In this document: positions 35,538-46,284 of the stretch, in pieces | Layout of the letters: each line of letters opens with the position of its first letter | Numbering within the stretch: position 1 is the stretch's first letter | Notes under the pieces: generated by a model | Told to the model about the DNA's origin: nothing | The model's input: only the letters and a program-made list of their open reading frames with translations | Database searches by the model: none | Made by a program: the position numbers and the translations under genes | Assembly: GCF_013375535.1 (NCBI RefSeq) | Contig: NZ_JABXJG010000001.1 | Coordinates: forward strand, 2,770,001 to 2,834,000 | Length of the DNA stretch: 64,000 nt | Direction: 5' to 3' | From: Sphingobium sp. 15-1 | Lineage (GTDB): Bacteria; Pseudomonadota; Alphaproteobacteria; Sphingomonadales; Sphingomonadaceae

Positions 35538-38500
35538 CTAGAAGGTGAGCCTCAATCCAGCCATTGCGCTTTGACCACTGGCTTTGGCACCGAATTCCGT
35601 TCGGCCGCTCAGGCTCAATGTTAGATGGTCAAGAACATCCAGAGCGGCGCCACCGCTGACTGTCGCCAACGTTCTATCGCGGCTTGCACCTGTCACCGTG
35701 AATGTCTCGCTATTGCCCATGAACGCCCCGATGGCGGTACCAACCCGTCCGCTGAGCTGGTGGCGAATGCCTACGGAGAGCCAAGGCCGCACGCGCTTGA
35801 CCGCATCAGCGCCGAGATAAAGGTCGCCGCTGATGAAATTTGCCTTGAGCGTTTTGCCGGTGACCTCGAGGAGGAAGGGCTCATTTCCAGCCTCGCTGAG
35901 GGCTGCCCGTCTGCTCTCTATATGCGTGAAGCCAATTTGCGGTTTCAGGGAAAGGCCGTCGCCAACCGGGAAGCGATAGGCCGCCGCGAAGTCTGTGGTC
36001 CATGTCCGTAGCTTGTAGCGCGAATTAGCATCCATCGCGTTCATGATGCTGCGCTTCGTATCCGTCTTGCTGTCATCATAGGTCATGGCAAGACTCAGAT
36101 CGAAATTCCCACTTCTGGCTTTGACCATCGCGCCGGCCACGATGCCGTCCGCATCGTTCGAGGCGCCGATAGCTCTCATATTCTGCCGCGCATCAACATG
36201 CCCGACAAAGACACCAAAGCTCATATCTTGCGTGCCATAGCCGATGCCGCCAAACAGCCCGCTTGTCCTGACGTTCGCTGTTGAGACGCCGGTTAAGGAA
36301 TAACCGGGCAAACGCCGCCAAGCACCGAAGGCTTGACCGAAGCCGAACCAATTGGAATTCTCCGCCGGAGCGGCAAATGCCGTAGACCGCAGTGCAACGC
36401 TGAGCGCCAGGCCATTTTCCACACCAGTCTGGAGCACGGAGGCGTAGGCTTCGGGATTAAGACGGGCAAAGAGTTGAGGATTGGCGGCTCCGTTGCCATC
36501 GATCATGGTGGGGGCGGCATCAAGCAGACCCGTGCTGGCGGTTCCTGCAACCAGCAGCCCGTTTACATAATCCACTGTCCTTGCGACTTGGGCATTGGCG
36601 CCCACCGGAAGCTGGAATTGTCCCAAAAGCTGGATGGCCGTATCGGTTTGGCGAATGAACCCGAGGACGCTCGTTGCCTTGTCGATAGTGGTGAATTGGC
36701 CACTGATACCATCCGAAGCCGTGATCAGATCATAGACGATCCCGGGCGTGAGCGGCCGCTCGCCCGTCAGTTGGAAGGTTGAACCGCTGCCGATGGCGAG
36801 CTTGCCGTTGATTACGACCGCATCGCTGACCGTCGGGGTCATCTCGAACATCGTGATAGAGCCAGCATTCAACGCGACATTGCCGTTGATCGTCATCGTG
36901 CCGGGCGATGCGCCTGGTGACAGGACCCCATTGACACTGATTGCGCCGTTCACGGTTCCTGCACTGCCGAAGGTGGCGCCGTTTGCCACGGTGACGCCGT
37001 TACTCGCGGAGATCGTGGAACCGGGGAGGCCGATCAGGCGACCGGCATTCACGTCGATATGATCGAAACTGATATTGCCCGCCAGGGTGCCGATGCCGCC
37101 TTCCAGCGTAAGCCGCTGGAACTGCTGATAAGGGCTAAGGTCTATGGCCTGTCTCGTACCGTCGTTATTATAATAGAGAGAGAGCTGATTGGCACCCGTA
37201 CCGCCCGAAACGATCCCGCTGACCGACGATCCCTGATAGAAATCGAAACGATCGTCGCCATCGCCAAGATCGACGTCGCCGATGATGGTGCCGTGGTTGA
37301 TGAGATGATCGGGGCCGGTGCTGCCGGTCACTGCAACCGGTCCCAGTGTCTGCAATGTCGAACCGGCCTGCAGTTCGAACTGCCCGTCCAGTTGCAGTGT
37401 GTCGATCTGCAATAGGCCTTGCGTCGCGATGGGGCCGGAACCGGTCACGCCGAAATGCTCGAATTCCACGAACTTCTCGAATGAGGTGGCATCCAGCGTA
37501 CCGCCTGCGTCCATGTCGAGCAGAACCGTATCGTTCCCGCTTCCACCATAGATCGAGCCGTTGATCTGCGCGGAAAGCTTCTGGATGAAGCGTTCGTCGC
37601 CGCTGCTCAGGCGGACGTCGCCGTTGATCGTCCCCTCGTTTCGAGCCGTCGCATCTTCCAGGCCGAGATCGACCGACCCGTTGATCATACCCTTGTTGCT
37701 GAAGGAGTGAACGACCCCGGTGAAGCCGCCATCCAACCTGCCTTCATTGATGAAGGAGGATAGGACGCCGATGCCATCGGCCGCCATGCTTGCATCGTAA
37801 GTAGCCACCAGCAGGCCACCAATGATGGCCCTGTTGACGATCTGACCGTCTCCAGCGACCCGCAGGCCACGACCGCCATCGGCACCGGTCAGCGTCACCA
37901 CGCTGTTTGGACCGATGGATTCAACCAGCTCTCCTTCAAAGCTGGTGGGAAGGGCGCCGCCGATCGTCGTGGATGCATTTGCGGTGTAAAAGCGGCCGAA
38001 AAGATCGAATCCGTCGCCCGCATCGATAGTGCCGCTCACCCCCGTCATGCCCTCTCGGGTGAGCAGGACATCCCACGTCGATCCGAAACGAAGGTCTCCG
38101 TTCAATGTGCCGCCATTGGCGACATAGGTGCTGCGGCTGCCGTACCAGCCATAGGGCGAACCGAGGACGACATCGCCTTCGATCGTCCCGGCATTGACGA
38201 CCGACATCCCGGATTCGCCGGTGATAGCCATGGTCTGACCCCGGATCATACCCGAAGCCTGATTGACGATCGAGGTATAGCTCGAACTGATCGCGATATC
38301 CGCGCGGCTTTCGATCAGGCCGCTATTGTCAATCTTGGGAGCCGAAGAAAAGAAGCCGTAGCCGGCGATCGCCGTCCCATCGACGCTGATGGTTCCATTG
38401 TTCACAATCGACGATACGCCGATGATGGCGGAGGACGATCGGGCGTCGCTTTCCTGTCTGACGGTGCCGTTATTGATCAATCGGGTTGTGCCGGAAATGC

Positions 38501-40934
38501 CGGTCGCGCCGTCCAGCGCTATGCTTCCGCTGTTGGTGACCAGCTTGCCGCCCATGATCGCATAGGGCTGATACCAGTCCCCGGAACCTGTCACGCTGAT
38601 CGTCCCCGCATTTTCGAAGGTGGCGGTTCCGGCATTCACCGCGGCCAGCCCATAAGCATAACCGTTGTTCGACGTCACGGAGATGTTCCCCTTGCTGGTG
38701 ACGGTGAGTTCATTGCGCAGCATGCTGCCGTCCCCCACCAACTGGGCTGTCGTCACAGGAGCAAGGTCGAGCACGACATGGTCGGTTTGGCTGAGATCGG
38801 CGTTGATGGTCGCCTTGCCCTTGCCGCCGATAGACAGCGCGAGATCCTGAAATGCCGCTGATTGGAGGTCAAGCGTGTGACTGTCCGCAAGCTCGAAGCC
38901 AACCGCTTCGAAGCCGGTGGGAGCGATCAGTGTCGTTGTGACGTCGCTATTCACGCGATAGCGGATGGTGTCAAAGCCGGTACCGGCATCGATGGTCCCC
39001 GTCACGCCGGCCAAATTGCCTTGTCGGTTGAAATCCGTGATCAGATAGTCGTCGCCACCGCCCAGCAGCAGATTGCCGTTCACCGTTCCGCCATTATCGA
39101 TGAAGATATCGTTGGCGCTGTCATAGCCGCCATTGCTGATCAGGCGCACATCGCCGTTGATGGTGCCCGCGTTGCGCACTACCGTCTGATAGGCATAGCC
39201 CGAAACGCCAATGGCGGCGGTCGTTCCCGTCACGATGCCACCTGCACGATTGTCGAACCGGGCATTATAGCCCAGATCGACGCCTAGGCCGGACGAAGCG
39301 CTGATCGTGCCGCTGTTGACGAAACTGGCGCTGTCGATGCGGACGCCGGCGGTCTTGCCTTCGATATTCCCGCTGTTCGACGAGTCGCTGCCTGCTGTCG
39401 TATAGCTGTTGATTACCGCGATGCCGCCATTGGAACGGATGGTGCCGGTGTTGGTGAGTGTGCCCGCCATGGAAACGGCCGTGCCGTCCGCCACGATCGT
39501 CCCCTTATTGGTAAAGCCGCTATTGCTGTTGCCATAAGATGTCGACAGCAGCAGGCCGGCGCCGCCGACGGAAGTGATGGTGCCGTTATTCTCGCCAAGG
39601 CCCAGATTGCTCAAGCTGATGGCATAGGTGCTTGCGTTCGCCATATTGGCGGTAAGATTGCCGTTGTTGATCAGGCCGATCGTCGAGGGATAGCCATAGA
39701 TCCCCGTTACAAGAGATCCTTCGCTCGTGGCGTCGCGATTGATGACGAGGGTGCCTGTTCCGCCAAGGCCGACGCCATGATCCAGATTGAACCCGTCGTT
39801 CAGTTCGACCCGCGCATCATTGCCGAGCGTGAATTGGAACCGCTCGAAATTGAGCGGCATGTTCGCGCCGTTCAGCCTGGCGTTCTGGGTGAGGGTTAGA
39901 GCGACAGTGTCAATACCTGCGCCCCCATCGACCGTACCGCTTACATTGGCGAAGCGGCCAAGCGTCGGATCATAAGCGCCGCCATAGAAGAGGTCGTCGC
40001 CCCCGTCAAAGACGATGTCGCCTGAAACTGTGCCTTGAGAAGTGTCGATGGTCGACGTTTGGCTGCCCGAAATGCGGATGGAACCGACAATGTCCCCTCG
40101 ATTGTCGAGATATAGCCCGCTCGACGCTTGGATGGCGCTGCCCGAGCCGTAATTTGCGATCAGCCCGGTATTGCTGATCGAGCTATATTGTAGCGAAAGC
40201 GTGGCGTTCCCGGATGTAGACCGGATCGTGCCCAGGTTCGTGATCGGGCCGTTGCCCATGTTCTGAATGGCCGATCCTGCGCCGCCGTCGATGATCCCAT
40301 CGTTGATCAGGGACCCGACATTGCCGGAAATGCCCCCAATCACGCCCGTCGCGTAATTGCGCATATAATTTATGCTGGTGCCGGCCTGCAGCACAAGCGC
40401 CGGACCGGCGGTACCGGTCAGCGTGCCTGAATTGTCCAGCGTGAGCAGGATGCTTCCTTGGCTGTTGTCCGGCCGCTGGGCCAGCCTGATCGCGGAGCTT
40501 CCTGAAATGGTGGCGCCGGCATCGACCATGATCGAAGCGACAGCCCCGGGATAGATCCATCCCCATTGTCCATAGCTGGGGGAGGCCCCGGCATAGGGAT
40601 CCAACATCCCCCAATAGGGCGCGGTATTCGTGACCAGCACGCCATTGACGCCATTGCCATCAACAGTGCCTGAAACGCGCAGCGAATTGATGCTGGCGAG
40701 AGTGATGCTCGCGCTGCCGCTGCCCGGCAGCACCAAGGCGCCAGATTGAACGAGGACATTGGTTGTGGTCATCACCGACAGGCCGTCGCTGTCGGTTCCG
40801 CTACAGATGGTCTGGGCAGCGGGGATCGTGGGATCCGGTGAGCAGGCTCCATAGGCGTTGGCGGAAACCGCACTCATCGCTACGATGCTGGAAGTCAGAA
40901 ATGCACGATTACGCATGCGCCGATAGAGCGACAT
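35538..40934 (-). CDS. Giant type V autotransporter
   Basis: 1798 residues. Residues 1-28 are a signal peptide. The passenger is a Gly/Asn/Thr-rich beta-helix with many repeats of the NxGTIxGDVxL and LxNxGTIxS kind. A passenger-associated repeat (NGVLSPGASPGTMTINGNVAL) follows at about 1390-1440. The last ~280 residues form an autotransporter beta-barrel that ends in Arg-Leu-Thr-Phe, with the C-terminal aromatic needed for outer-membrane assembly. It is probably a surface adhesin or biofilm protein. No protease motif was seen, so the passenger may stay attached. It stands between gene remnants and the lasso locus. Confidence 0.88.
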   Translation of the reverse strand: MSLYRRMRNRAFLTSSIVAMSAVSANAYGACSPDPTIPAAQTICSGTDSDGLSVMTTTNVLVQSGALVLPGSGSASITLASINSLRVSGTVDGNGVNGVLVTNTAPYWGMLDPYAGASPSYGQWGWIYPGAVASIMVDAGATISGSSAIRLAQRPDNSQGSILLTLDNSGTLTGTAGPALVLQAGTSINYMRNYATGVIGGISGNVGSLINDGIIDGGAGSAIQNMGNGPITNLGTIRSTSGNATLSLQYSSISNTGLIANYGSGSAIQASSGLYLDNRGDIVGSIRISGSQTSTIDTSQGTVSGDIVFDGGDDLFYGGAYDPTLGRFANVSGTVDGGAGIDTVALTLTQNARLNGANMPLNFERFQFTLGNDARVELNDGFNLDHGVGLGGTGTLVINRDATSEGSLVTGIYGYPSTIGLINNGNLTANMANASTYAISLSNLGLGENNGTITSVGGAGLLLSTSYGNSNSGFTNKGTIVADGTAVSMAGTLTNTGTIRSNGGIAVINSYTTAGSDSSNSGNIEGKTAGVRIDSASFVNSGTISASSGLGVDLGYNARFDNRAGGIVTGTTAAIGVSGYAYQTVVRNAGTINGDVRLISNGGYDSANDIFIDNGGTVNGNLLLGGGDDYLITDFNRQGNLAGVTGTIDAGTGFDTIRYRVNSDVTTTLIAPTGFEAVGFELADSHTLDLQSAAFQDLALSIGGKGKATINADLSQTDHVVLDLAPVTTAQLVGDGSMLRNELTVTSKGNISVTSNNGYAYGLAAVNAGTATFENAGTISVTGSGDWYQPYAIMGGKLVTNSGSIALDGATGISGTTRLINNGTVRQESDARSSSAIIGVSSIVNNGTISVDGTAIAGYGFFSSAPKIDNSGLIESRADIAISSSYTSIVNQASGMIRGQTMAITGESGMSVVNAGTIEGDVVLGSPYGWYGSRSTYVANGGTLNGDLRFGSTWDVLLTREGMTGVSGTIDAGDGFDLFGRFYTANASTTIGGALPTSFEGELVESIGPNSVVTLTGADGGRGLRVAGDGQIVNRAIIGGLLVATYDASMAADGIGVLSSFINEGRLDGGFTGVVHSFSNKGMINGSVDLGLEDATARNEGTINGDVRLSSGDERFIQKLSAQINGSIYGGSGNDTVLLDMDAGGTLDATSFEKFVEFEHFGVTGSGPIATQGLLQIDTLQLDGQFELQAGSTLQTLGPVAVTGSTGPDHLINHGTIIGDVDLGDGDDRFDFYQGSSVSGIVSGGTGANQLSLYYNNDGTRQAIDLSPYQQFQRLTLEGGIGTLAGNISFDHIDVNAGRLIGLPGSTISASNGVTVANGATFGSAGTVNGAISVNGVLSPGASPGTMTINGNVALNAGSITMFEMTPTVSDAVVINGKLAIGSGSTFQLTGERPLTPGIVYDLITASDGISGQFTTIDKATSVLGFIRQTDTAIQLLGQFQLPVGANAQVARTVDYVNGLLVAGTASTGLLDAAPTMIDGNGAANPQLFARLNPEAYASVLQTGVENGLALSVALRSTAFAAPAENSNWFGFGQAFGAWRRLPGYSLTGVSTANVRTSGLFGGIGYGTQDMSFGVFVGHVDARQNMRAIGASNDADGIVAGAMVKARSGNFDLSLAMTYDDSKTDTKRSIMNAMDANSRYKLRTWTTDFAAAYRFPVGDGLSLKPQIGFTHIESRRAALSEAGNEPFLLEVTGKTLKANFISGDLYLGADAVKRVRPWLSVGIRHQLSGRVGTAIGAFMGNSETFTVTGASRDRTLATVSGGAALDVLDHLTLSLSGRTEFGAKASGQSAMAGLRLTF

Positions 40935-41573
40935 GATGCCCCACTTTATTGCCCCTGTTAATCAGGGACTTAGAGGCATCTGAGCTGCTGTCAATCAATG
41001 GTAAGAGCGGGACGCTTTATTTTCCAATTTGACGGCAATTCCTTCTGGTATGACTTGTTGATGGATTGGACGAGGCTTCCCGGCTGGGTTCGCCGAGTGG
41101 GCTGCTGACAGGCTAAAGATCGGCTTTACAGCCTTTCCTTTGACGCTGCGTTGTACGGGTAGGCCTATCCTGTTACGCTGTCCCCGGCGCCGCGAATGGA
41201 CCGGACTTGAATGCCGGGAGGGGTGTGGCAGCGCTTGGGCGTGTCCGGCCAGTATCGGGCTTCTTGCATAGGAGGTTCCAACGCCCGCCCCTTCCTCGCG
41301 TCTGCCATCGGCAGCGTAAGGCACGCATGTCAAGTTGTGCTTGTCAGGCCTGTGCGAATAAGACAGTTTCTTCCTACCGCAGGGAGGCCTGCGGCAGGGG
41401 CGTGGAACCCCCTATGCAGAGAAAAGCGCTTCAGCGGGATAACCGTTGGAGCCTTTGTGGCTGTCATGGCCGCCTGGATCGTTGCGCCATTGCAGGCGCC
41501 ACGCCGACGCCCGCGCATGGGTGTTCCACTTTACGCATTATCGCGCCCCTTTGTTCGCAAGGAGGTCGGCGCG
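40935..41573. other. Intergenic region upstream of the FecI-type sigma factor
   Basis: Promoters of the divergent autotransporter and sigma genes must lie here. CCGCAGG (41378-41384) and CCTGCGG (41389-41395) form a hairpin with a 4-nt loop. The sigma frame stays open to 41211, but the upstream part has no sigma-family sequence. Confidence 0.5.
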
Positions 41574-42107
41574 ATGGCGAAACCCGTCATCAAGATTGGA
41601 AGCGGTCGGGACAAGGGGGCGGAGGAGGAAGATTCGCTCCGCGCCTGGCACGCGTCCCATTCTTCCTGGCTGCATGCCTTCCTGCGGCGTTCGCTCCATA
41701 TCCCGGCATCGGAAGCCGACGATATCGTGCAGGATACCTGGCTGCGGATCATCCGCACATCCCTTGCGGAGGTCGAGCACCCGCGTGCCTTCCTGTCCCG
41801 GATCGCGCTCAATCTCTTTCGCGACCGCCGCCGCCGCGATGTCGTGCGAAACGCGCATCACCATCTTGTTCTCGCGAGCGATCGGGATCGGGTCGACGCG
41901 CAGGCGCTGACGGAACAGGAAGCGCAAAGGGAATTGGAGCAGGCGATTCTGGATTTGCCCCAGAACATCCGTGATGTATTTGTGCTCAGCCGGTTCCGTC
42001 ACATGACGAACAGGGAGATCGCGGCGCATCTGGGCATTTCCATCAAGACGGTGGAGTGGCGAATAGGCAAGGCGATCCAATTGTGCGCAAACAGGTTGCG
42101 GAGCTAG
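41574..42107 (+). CDS. fecI: FecI-type ECF sigma factor
   Basis: 177 residues with sigma region 2 (DIVQDTWLRIIRTSLAEVEHPRAFL) and region 4 (VFVLSRFRHMTNREIAAHLGISIKTVEWRI), the FecI group pattern. ATG 41574 is chosen because AAGGAGG sits eight bases upstream and similarity begins just after it. It should be held and activated by the FecR protein encoded nine bases downstream and direct transcription of the receptor and lasso genes. Confidence 0.92.
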   Translation: MAKPVIKIGSGRDKGAEEEDSLRAWHASHSSWLHAFLRRSLHIPASEADDIVQDTWLRIIRTSLAEVEHPRAFLSRIALNLFRDRRRRDVVRNAHHHLVLASDRDRVDAQALTEQEAQRELEQAILDLPQNIRDVFVLSRFRHMTNREIAAHLGISIKTVEWRIGKAIQLCANRLRS

Positions 42108-42116
42108 ACGCGGCGG

Positions 42117-43103
42117 ATGGACGACGAGGATATCGCGACAGAAAGGCGGCGTGCAGAAGCGGCGCAGTGGTTCGCGCGCTTGAAAACCCTGCCGGTCTCC
42201 GAGAACACGTTGAAGGAATTCTTCGCGTGGCGCCGGTTCAAGCCGAATGCGGAGGCCTTCGAGGAGGCGGAACGCTTCTGGACGGAAGCGGGGAAAGCGG
42301 GTGATCGCCCCTCGATCCTGAGGGCTGTCGAGGAAGCCGCCGCTCGCAGCCGCAGCCGGCGGCGCTTTCGGCCCGCGATCCTGATTCCAGCGATAGCCGT
42401 TCTTGCCGCGGCGGTAACGGCCGGCATCCACTATATGTCCCTGGCGGGTTCCACTTTCCAGACCGAACCCGGTGCCCAGCGAACGGTCGCGCTGGAGGAT
42501 GGCTCGCGCCTTCGCCTCAATACCGACACGAGCTTGCGTGTGCGCTATGGTGCAGGCCAGCGGAAACTCGTTCTCGAAAGGGGCGAAGCCCTGTTCAACG
42601 TGGCGCACGACGCCGCACGCCCCTTTGTCGTGGCGGCGGGGGAGGTGAGGGTGACGGCGATCGGCACCCAGTTTGACGTGGCTCGCTGGGACGACCGGAT
42701 TTCCGTCACCCTCGTCGAGGGCCGTGTCAGCATTGTCGCCCCGGACGGAAACGCATTTCAGCTAAAGCCCGGCGAGCAATGGCGCTGGCCCCCGCAGAGC
42801 CGGCAAGTCCAGACGGTCAGCGCCGCCAATGTCGTCGCCTGGACACAGGGCCGGATCGTTTTCGACAACAGGACGCTGGACGACGCGATCGCCGAGGTCA
42901 ATCGCTATGGCGGCAAGCCGATCATATTGGACGCTCCGGCAATGGCTAGGAAACGCATCAGCGGTACATTCGAGGCGGGCGACAAGCAGAGCTTCGTCAA
43001 GGCGGTGACCGCTTTCCTGCCGTTGCGCGAAAGTGCGGCTGGCGGCCAGGACATCCGTCTCGTTGTCGACGAAGGGCGACAAGAAAAAATTTCGCTGCCT
43101 TAG
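42117..43103 (+). CDS. fecR: FecR-type anti-sigma/signal transducer
   Basis: 328 residues. The N-terminal cytoplasmic DUF4880 helix bundle (residues 10-60) holds WFARLKTLPVSENTLKEFFAW and should bind the sigma factor; one membrane segment lies at about 86-107. The periplasmic FecR domain has RTVALEDGSRLRLNTDT and VVAAGEVRVTAIGTQFDV, and a C-terminal secretin/TonB short-like DUF4974 region holds FDNRTLDDAIAEVNRYG. It would carry the signal from the receptor's N-terminal domain to FecI. Confidence 0.92.
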   Translation: MDDEDIATERRRAEAAQWFARLKTLPVSENTLKEFFAWRRFKPNAEAFEEAERFWTEAGKAGDRPSILRAVEEAAARSRSRRRFRPAILIPAIAVLAAAVTAGIHYMSLAGSTFQTEPGAQRTVALEDGSRLRLNTDTSLRVRYGAGQRKLVLERGEALFNVAHDAARPFVVAAGEVRVTAIGTQFDVARWDDRISVTLVEGRVSIVAPDGNAFQLKPGEQWRWPPQSRQVQTVSAANVVAWTQGRIVFDNRTLDDAIAEVNRYGGKPIILDAPAMARKRISGTFEAGDKQSFVKAVTAFLPLRESAAGGQDIRLVVDEGRQEKISLP

Positions 43104-43204
43104 GGTAGGCCGCCAGTTGCCGCGTCTCATTCCCGAACGCGCTTGAATGCCGATACCGAAAAGCTTGTCGGATCAGCATTTTAAGCCAAAAAAGGGGAAT
43201 GACG

Positions 43205-46200
43205 ATGGCGATGGGGGCTCTACGAAATATCCTTCGGCACATGGCGACATCTGCCGCGATGCTTGTTCTGGCGGGATCAGGCACGACTGGAGAAGCGCTG
43301 GCGCAGATCACAATGCCGCAGGACTTCGCGTTGGACATCCCCGCCGGCTCGTTGCAGTCGGCCCTGACAATCTTTGGCCGCCAGACCGGATTGCAACTCA
43401 TCTATGCCCCGGAGGCCGTTTCCGGGCGGCAGGTCGAGCGCCTGCGCGGGCGGTTCACGCCCCGTGACGCTCTGCAGAGGTTGATCTCCGGAACTGGCCT
43501 TCGCATTCGCGCGGTCGGTGCGAAAGTGATCGTGCTCGAAGGGCCTTCCTCCTCCCATGTGGGGGGAGAGGCGCGGCCGTCCAATGTCGTTCCCGGAACG
43601 GCCGAGGCGCGGCGGCCATCGCCGGCATCGGACGGCGCGGATGGGGCAGGCCGCCCGGCCAGCTTGCCCGAAATCATCGTGACCGGCTCCAACATCCGCG
43701 GACAGGCGCCGGTAGGCTCGAGCGTCAGGACGATCAGCCGCGCGCAGATGGAGGAAAATGGCTATCGCTCGGTCGCCCAGGCGCTCCAGGCGCTGCCCGG
43801 CAATTTCGGCGGGGTCGCCAATGAACAGGCTTCGCTTTCCTTCGTCGACCGCACCGGCACCAACGCCACCCTCTCGAGCGGCGTCAATCTGCGCGGGCTG
43901 GGCGCGGCTGCCACCCTCGTGCTCGTCAATGGGCGGCGTCTGGCGGGGGCCGGTAATCTCGGGGACTTTGCCGATGTGTCCAACATACCGATGAGCGTGG
44001 TCGACCGCATCGAGGTGCTGATGGACGGCGCCTCGGCCATCTACGGATCGGACGCCGTGGGAGGGGTGGTCAACATCATCATGAAGGACCGGTTCGAGGG
44101 TCTCGAAAGCGGAGCGCGCTTCGGGACGGTGACAAAGGGCGGCATGCACGAATTCCAGGCCTATCAGACCGTGGGGACCGAGTGGGGCACCGGCGGCGCG
44201 CTCCTCTCCTACGAATATTATGACCGCCGGCCGCTGATGGCGCGGGACCGGCGCTTTTCCCGCACTGCCGACTCCCGCCCGTTGGGTGGCACGGACCACC
44301 GCAATATCTACAGCCTGCCCGGGAACATCCTAGGCTTCGATCCCGTGACAGGCGGGCTGGGCGCGCTCTATGCGATACCGGGGGGCCAGAACGGAACGGC
44401 GCTTGGGCCCGAGGATTTCCTCGCCGGAGAGGCCAATGCCGGGGATCCGCTCGCAGGCGCTCAGCTCATCCCTGCTCAGACCCGACACAGCATCTATGCG
44501 GCAGCGAACCAGGATCTGGGCGGCGGCATCCACCTGTCGCTCGAGGGCCGCTTCACCCGGCGCGATTTCGAAGCGCTGGGCGGCGGCTACATCACCATCC
44601 TCACCGTGACCCCGAACAATCCCTGGTTTGTCTCGCCGACCGGGCAATCGGCCGATCTTATCGGCTATGATTTCGGGACGGAGATCGGTGCGAGCCGCGA
44701 CGGCGGCTGGTCTCAGTCCCTCGGCCTGACGGGCGCTCTCGACATCGATCTTGGCGGCGACTGGAAACTGGCGACCTATGCCGCCTATGCGCGCTCGAAG
44801 GAACGGCATCTGACCGACCAGATCGCGAACGAGGCGCTGCTCGCCGAGGCCCTGGGCACGATCGGTGACGATCCCGCGACGGCCTATAGCCCGTCGCGCG
44901 ATGGCTATTTCAACCCTTATGGCGATGGGTCGGCCAATTCGCCAGCCGTCCTGGCGGCGGTCGGAAGCGGCTTCCTCGATGCGCGCAACGTCATGCATGT
45001 CGCGACCGGCAATCTGCAGGCGGATGGTACCCTCACCGATCTTCCCGCCGGCCCGCTGGGGATTGCCCTGGGCGCCAATGTCCGGCGCGAGCTTTTCCGG
45101 AGCGACTATACTTCCTTCTACGCCACCGGCACGCCTTCGGTAGATGACCCCATCCGCCATGCCCGGACCATCTTCGCCGCCTTTGCCGAGGCGCGCATCC
45201 CGATATTTGGCGAGCAAAATGCGCGGCCGGGTTTGCGCCGTCTCGACCTGTCGATCGCCGGACGCATCGAGCGCTATCCCGATTTCGGAACGACGGCCAA
45301 TCCCAAATTCGGCTTGAACTGGTCGCCTTTGAAGGGACTGGCGATCCGGGGAACCTATGGCACGTCGTTCCGGGCGCCGAACCTCGCGCAACTGCGCGAC
45401 CGGGTGAGCACCGTCTTCACGAATCTGGTGAACGCGCGCGGCGCGGCCGTTCCCATCCTCTTTCTGGGCGGCGGGAACCCCGATCTCGAGCCGGAACGCG
45501 CACGAAGCTGGACGGTCGGCGCGGACCTCGAGCCGTCGGCCGTGCCGGGGCTGCGCATCAACGGCACGCTGTTCCGGACCATTTTCGATCGACGGATCGA
45601 CCGGCCAGCGGCGCGCGACCTGCGCAATGCGCTGATCAATCCCGATCTCGCGCCGTTCGTGCGCCATGTTTCGCCCACCACGAACACGGCCGACCGCGAT
45701 TATGTCCTTGCGCTGGTCGAGCGGTTCGGCGGCGCCGGAACGACCTTCCCGGTGGACCGTATCGCGGCTGTCGTCGACGCGCGCTATGTCAACACCGCCT
45801 CGACCGATGTGCGGGGGCTGGACATGGCGATCGGCTATACGGCGCGCCACGGGCGGAACAGTTTCTCGATCGACGCCAATGCGAGCTATCTTCTCGCCTG
45901 GCGCCAGCGGACCACGCCGACATCTGTCCGCATCGACCAGCGCAATCTTTCCGGACAACCCGTTGATTTCCGGGGTCGATTGAGCGCATCCTGGCGCCGC
46001 GACGCTTTCGACGCGCTTGTCGGCGTGAATTATGTCGATCATTATCGCAGCGCGGTCACCGGCATCCCCATCCATAGCTGGACCACGGTTGACGCGCGCC
46101 TCGCCTGGACGGCGCCCAGCGACAGTTCGGTAAAGGGGCTGACCGTCGCACTGGCGGCGCAGAATCTCTTCGACCGGGACCCGCCCTTCTATGATTCCTC

Positions 46201-46279
46201 CTCGGGTGTCGGCTATGACGCGGCGAATAGCGACGCGACCGGCCGGTTCGTCTCCCTCCAGATCACCAAGCGCTGGTAA
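43205..46279 (+). CDS. TonB-dependent receptor with signalling (STN) domain, probable lasso peptide receptor
   Basis: About 1024 residues. A signal peptide is followed by an STN domain (DIPAGSLQSALTIFGRQTG, AVSGRQVERLRGRFTPRDAL), which contacts FecR. The plug begins at PEIIVTGSNIRG and includes LVLVNGRRL, VDRIEVLMDGASAIYGSDA and GGVVNIIM. A large beta-barrel ends in Lys-Arg-Trp. ATG 43205 has AAGGGG at the right distance; ATG 43199 is too close. Its place before a lasso isopeptidase and after fecI/fecR suggests that the mature lasso peptide is its ligand, as in other proteobacterial isopeptidase clusters. Confidence 0.88.
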   Translation: MAMGALRNILRHMATSAAMLVLAGSGTTGEALAQITMPQDFALDIPAGSLQSALTIFGRQTGLQLIYAPEAVSGRQVERLRGRFTPRDALQRLISGTGLRIRAVGAKVIVLEGPSSSHVGGEARPSNVVPGTAEARRPSPASDGADGAGRPASLPEIIVTGSNIRGQAPVGSSVRTISRAQMEENGYRSVAQALQALPGNFGGVANEQASLSFVDRTGTNATLSSGVNLRGLGAAATLVLVNGRRLAGAGNLGDFADVSNIPMSVVDRIEVLMDGASAIYGSDAVGGVVNIIMKDRFEGLESGARFGTVTKGGMHEFQAYQTVGTEWGTGGALLSYEYYDRRPLMARDRRFSRTADSRPLGGTDHRNIYSLPGNILGFDPVTGGLGALYAIPGGQNGTALGPEDFLAGEANAGDPLAGAQLIPAQTRHSIYAAANQDLGGGIHLSLEGRFTRRDFEALGGGYITILTVTPNNPWFVSPTGQSADLIGYDFGTEIGASRDGGWSQSLGLTGALDIDLGGDWKLATYAAYARSKERHLTDQIANEALLAEALGTIGDDPATAYSPSRDGYFNPYGDGSANSPAVLAAVGSGFLDARNVMHVATGNLQADGTLTDLPAGPLGIALGANVRRELFRSDYTSFYATGTPSVDDPIRHARTIFAAFAEARIPIFGEQNARPGLRRLDLSIAGRIERYPDFGTTANPKFGLNWSPLKGLAIRGTYGTSFRAPNLAQLRDRVSTVFTNLVNARGAAVPILFLGGGNPDLEPERARSWTVGADLEPSAVPGLRINGTLFRTIFDRRIDRPAARDLRNALINPDLAPFVRHVSPTTNTADRDYVLALVERFGGAGTTFPVDRIAAVVDARYVNTASTDVRGLDMAIGYTARHGRNSFSIDANASYLLAWRQRTTPTSVRIDQRNLSGQPVDFRGRLSASWRRDAFDALVGVNYVDHYRSAVTGIPIHSWTTVDARLAWTAPSDSSVKGLTVALAAQNLFDRDPPFYDSSSGVGYDAANSDATGRFVSLQITKRW

Positions 46280-46284
46280 TCGCG

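Noticed and set aside
41211-41573. A 121-codon N-terminal extension of the FecI-type sigma factor
   Set aside because: It has no sigma-family sequence, and AAGGAGG is placed exactly for ATG 41574.
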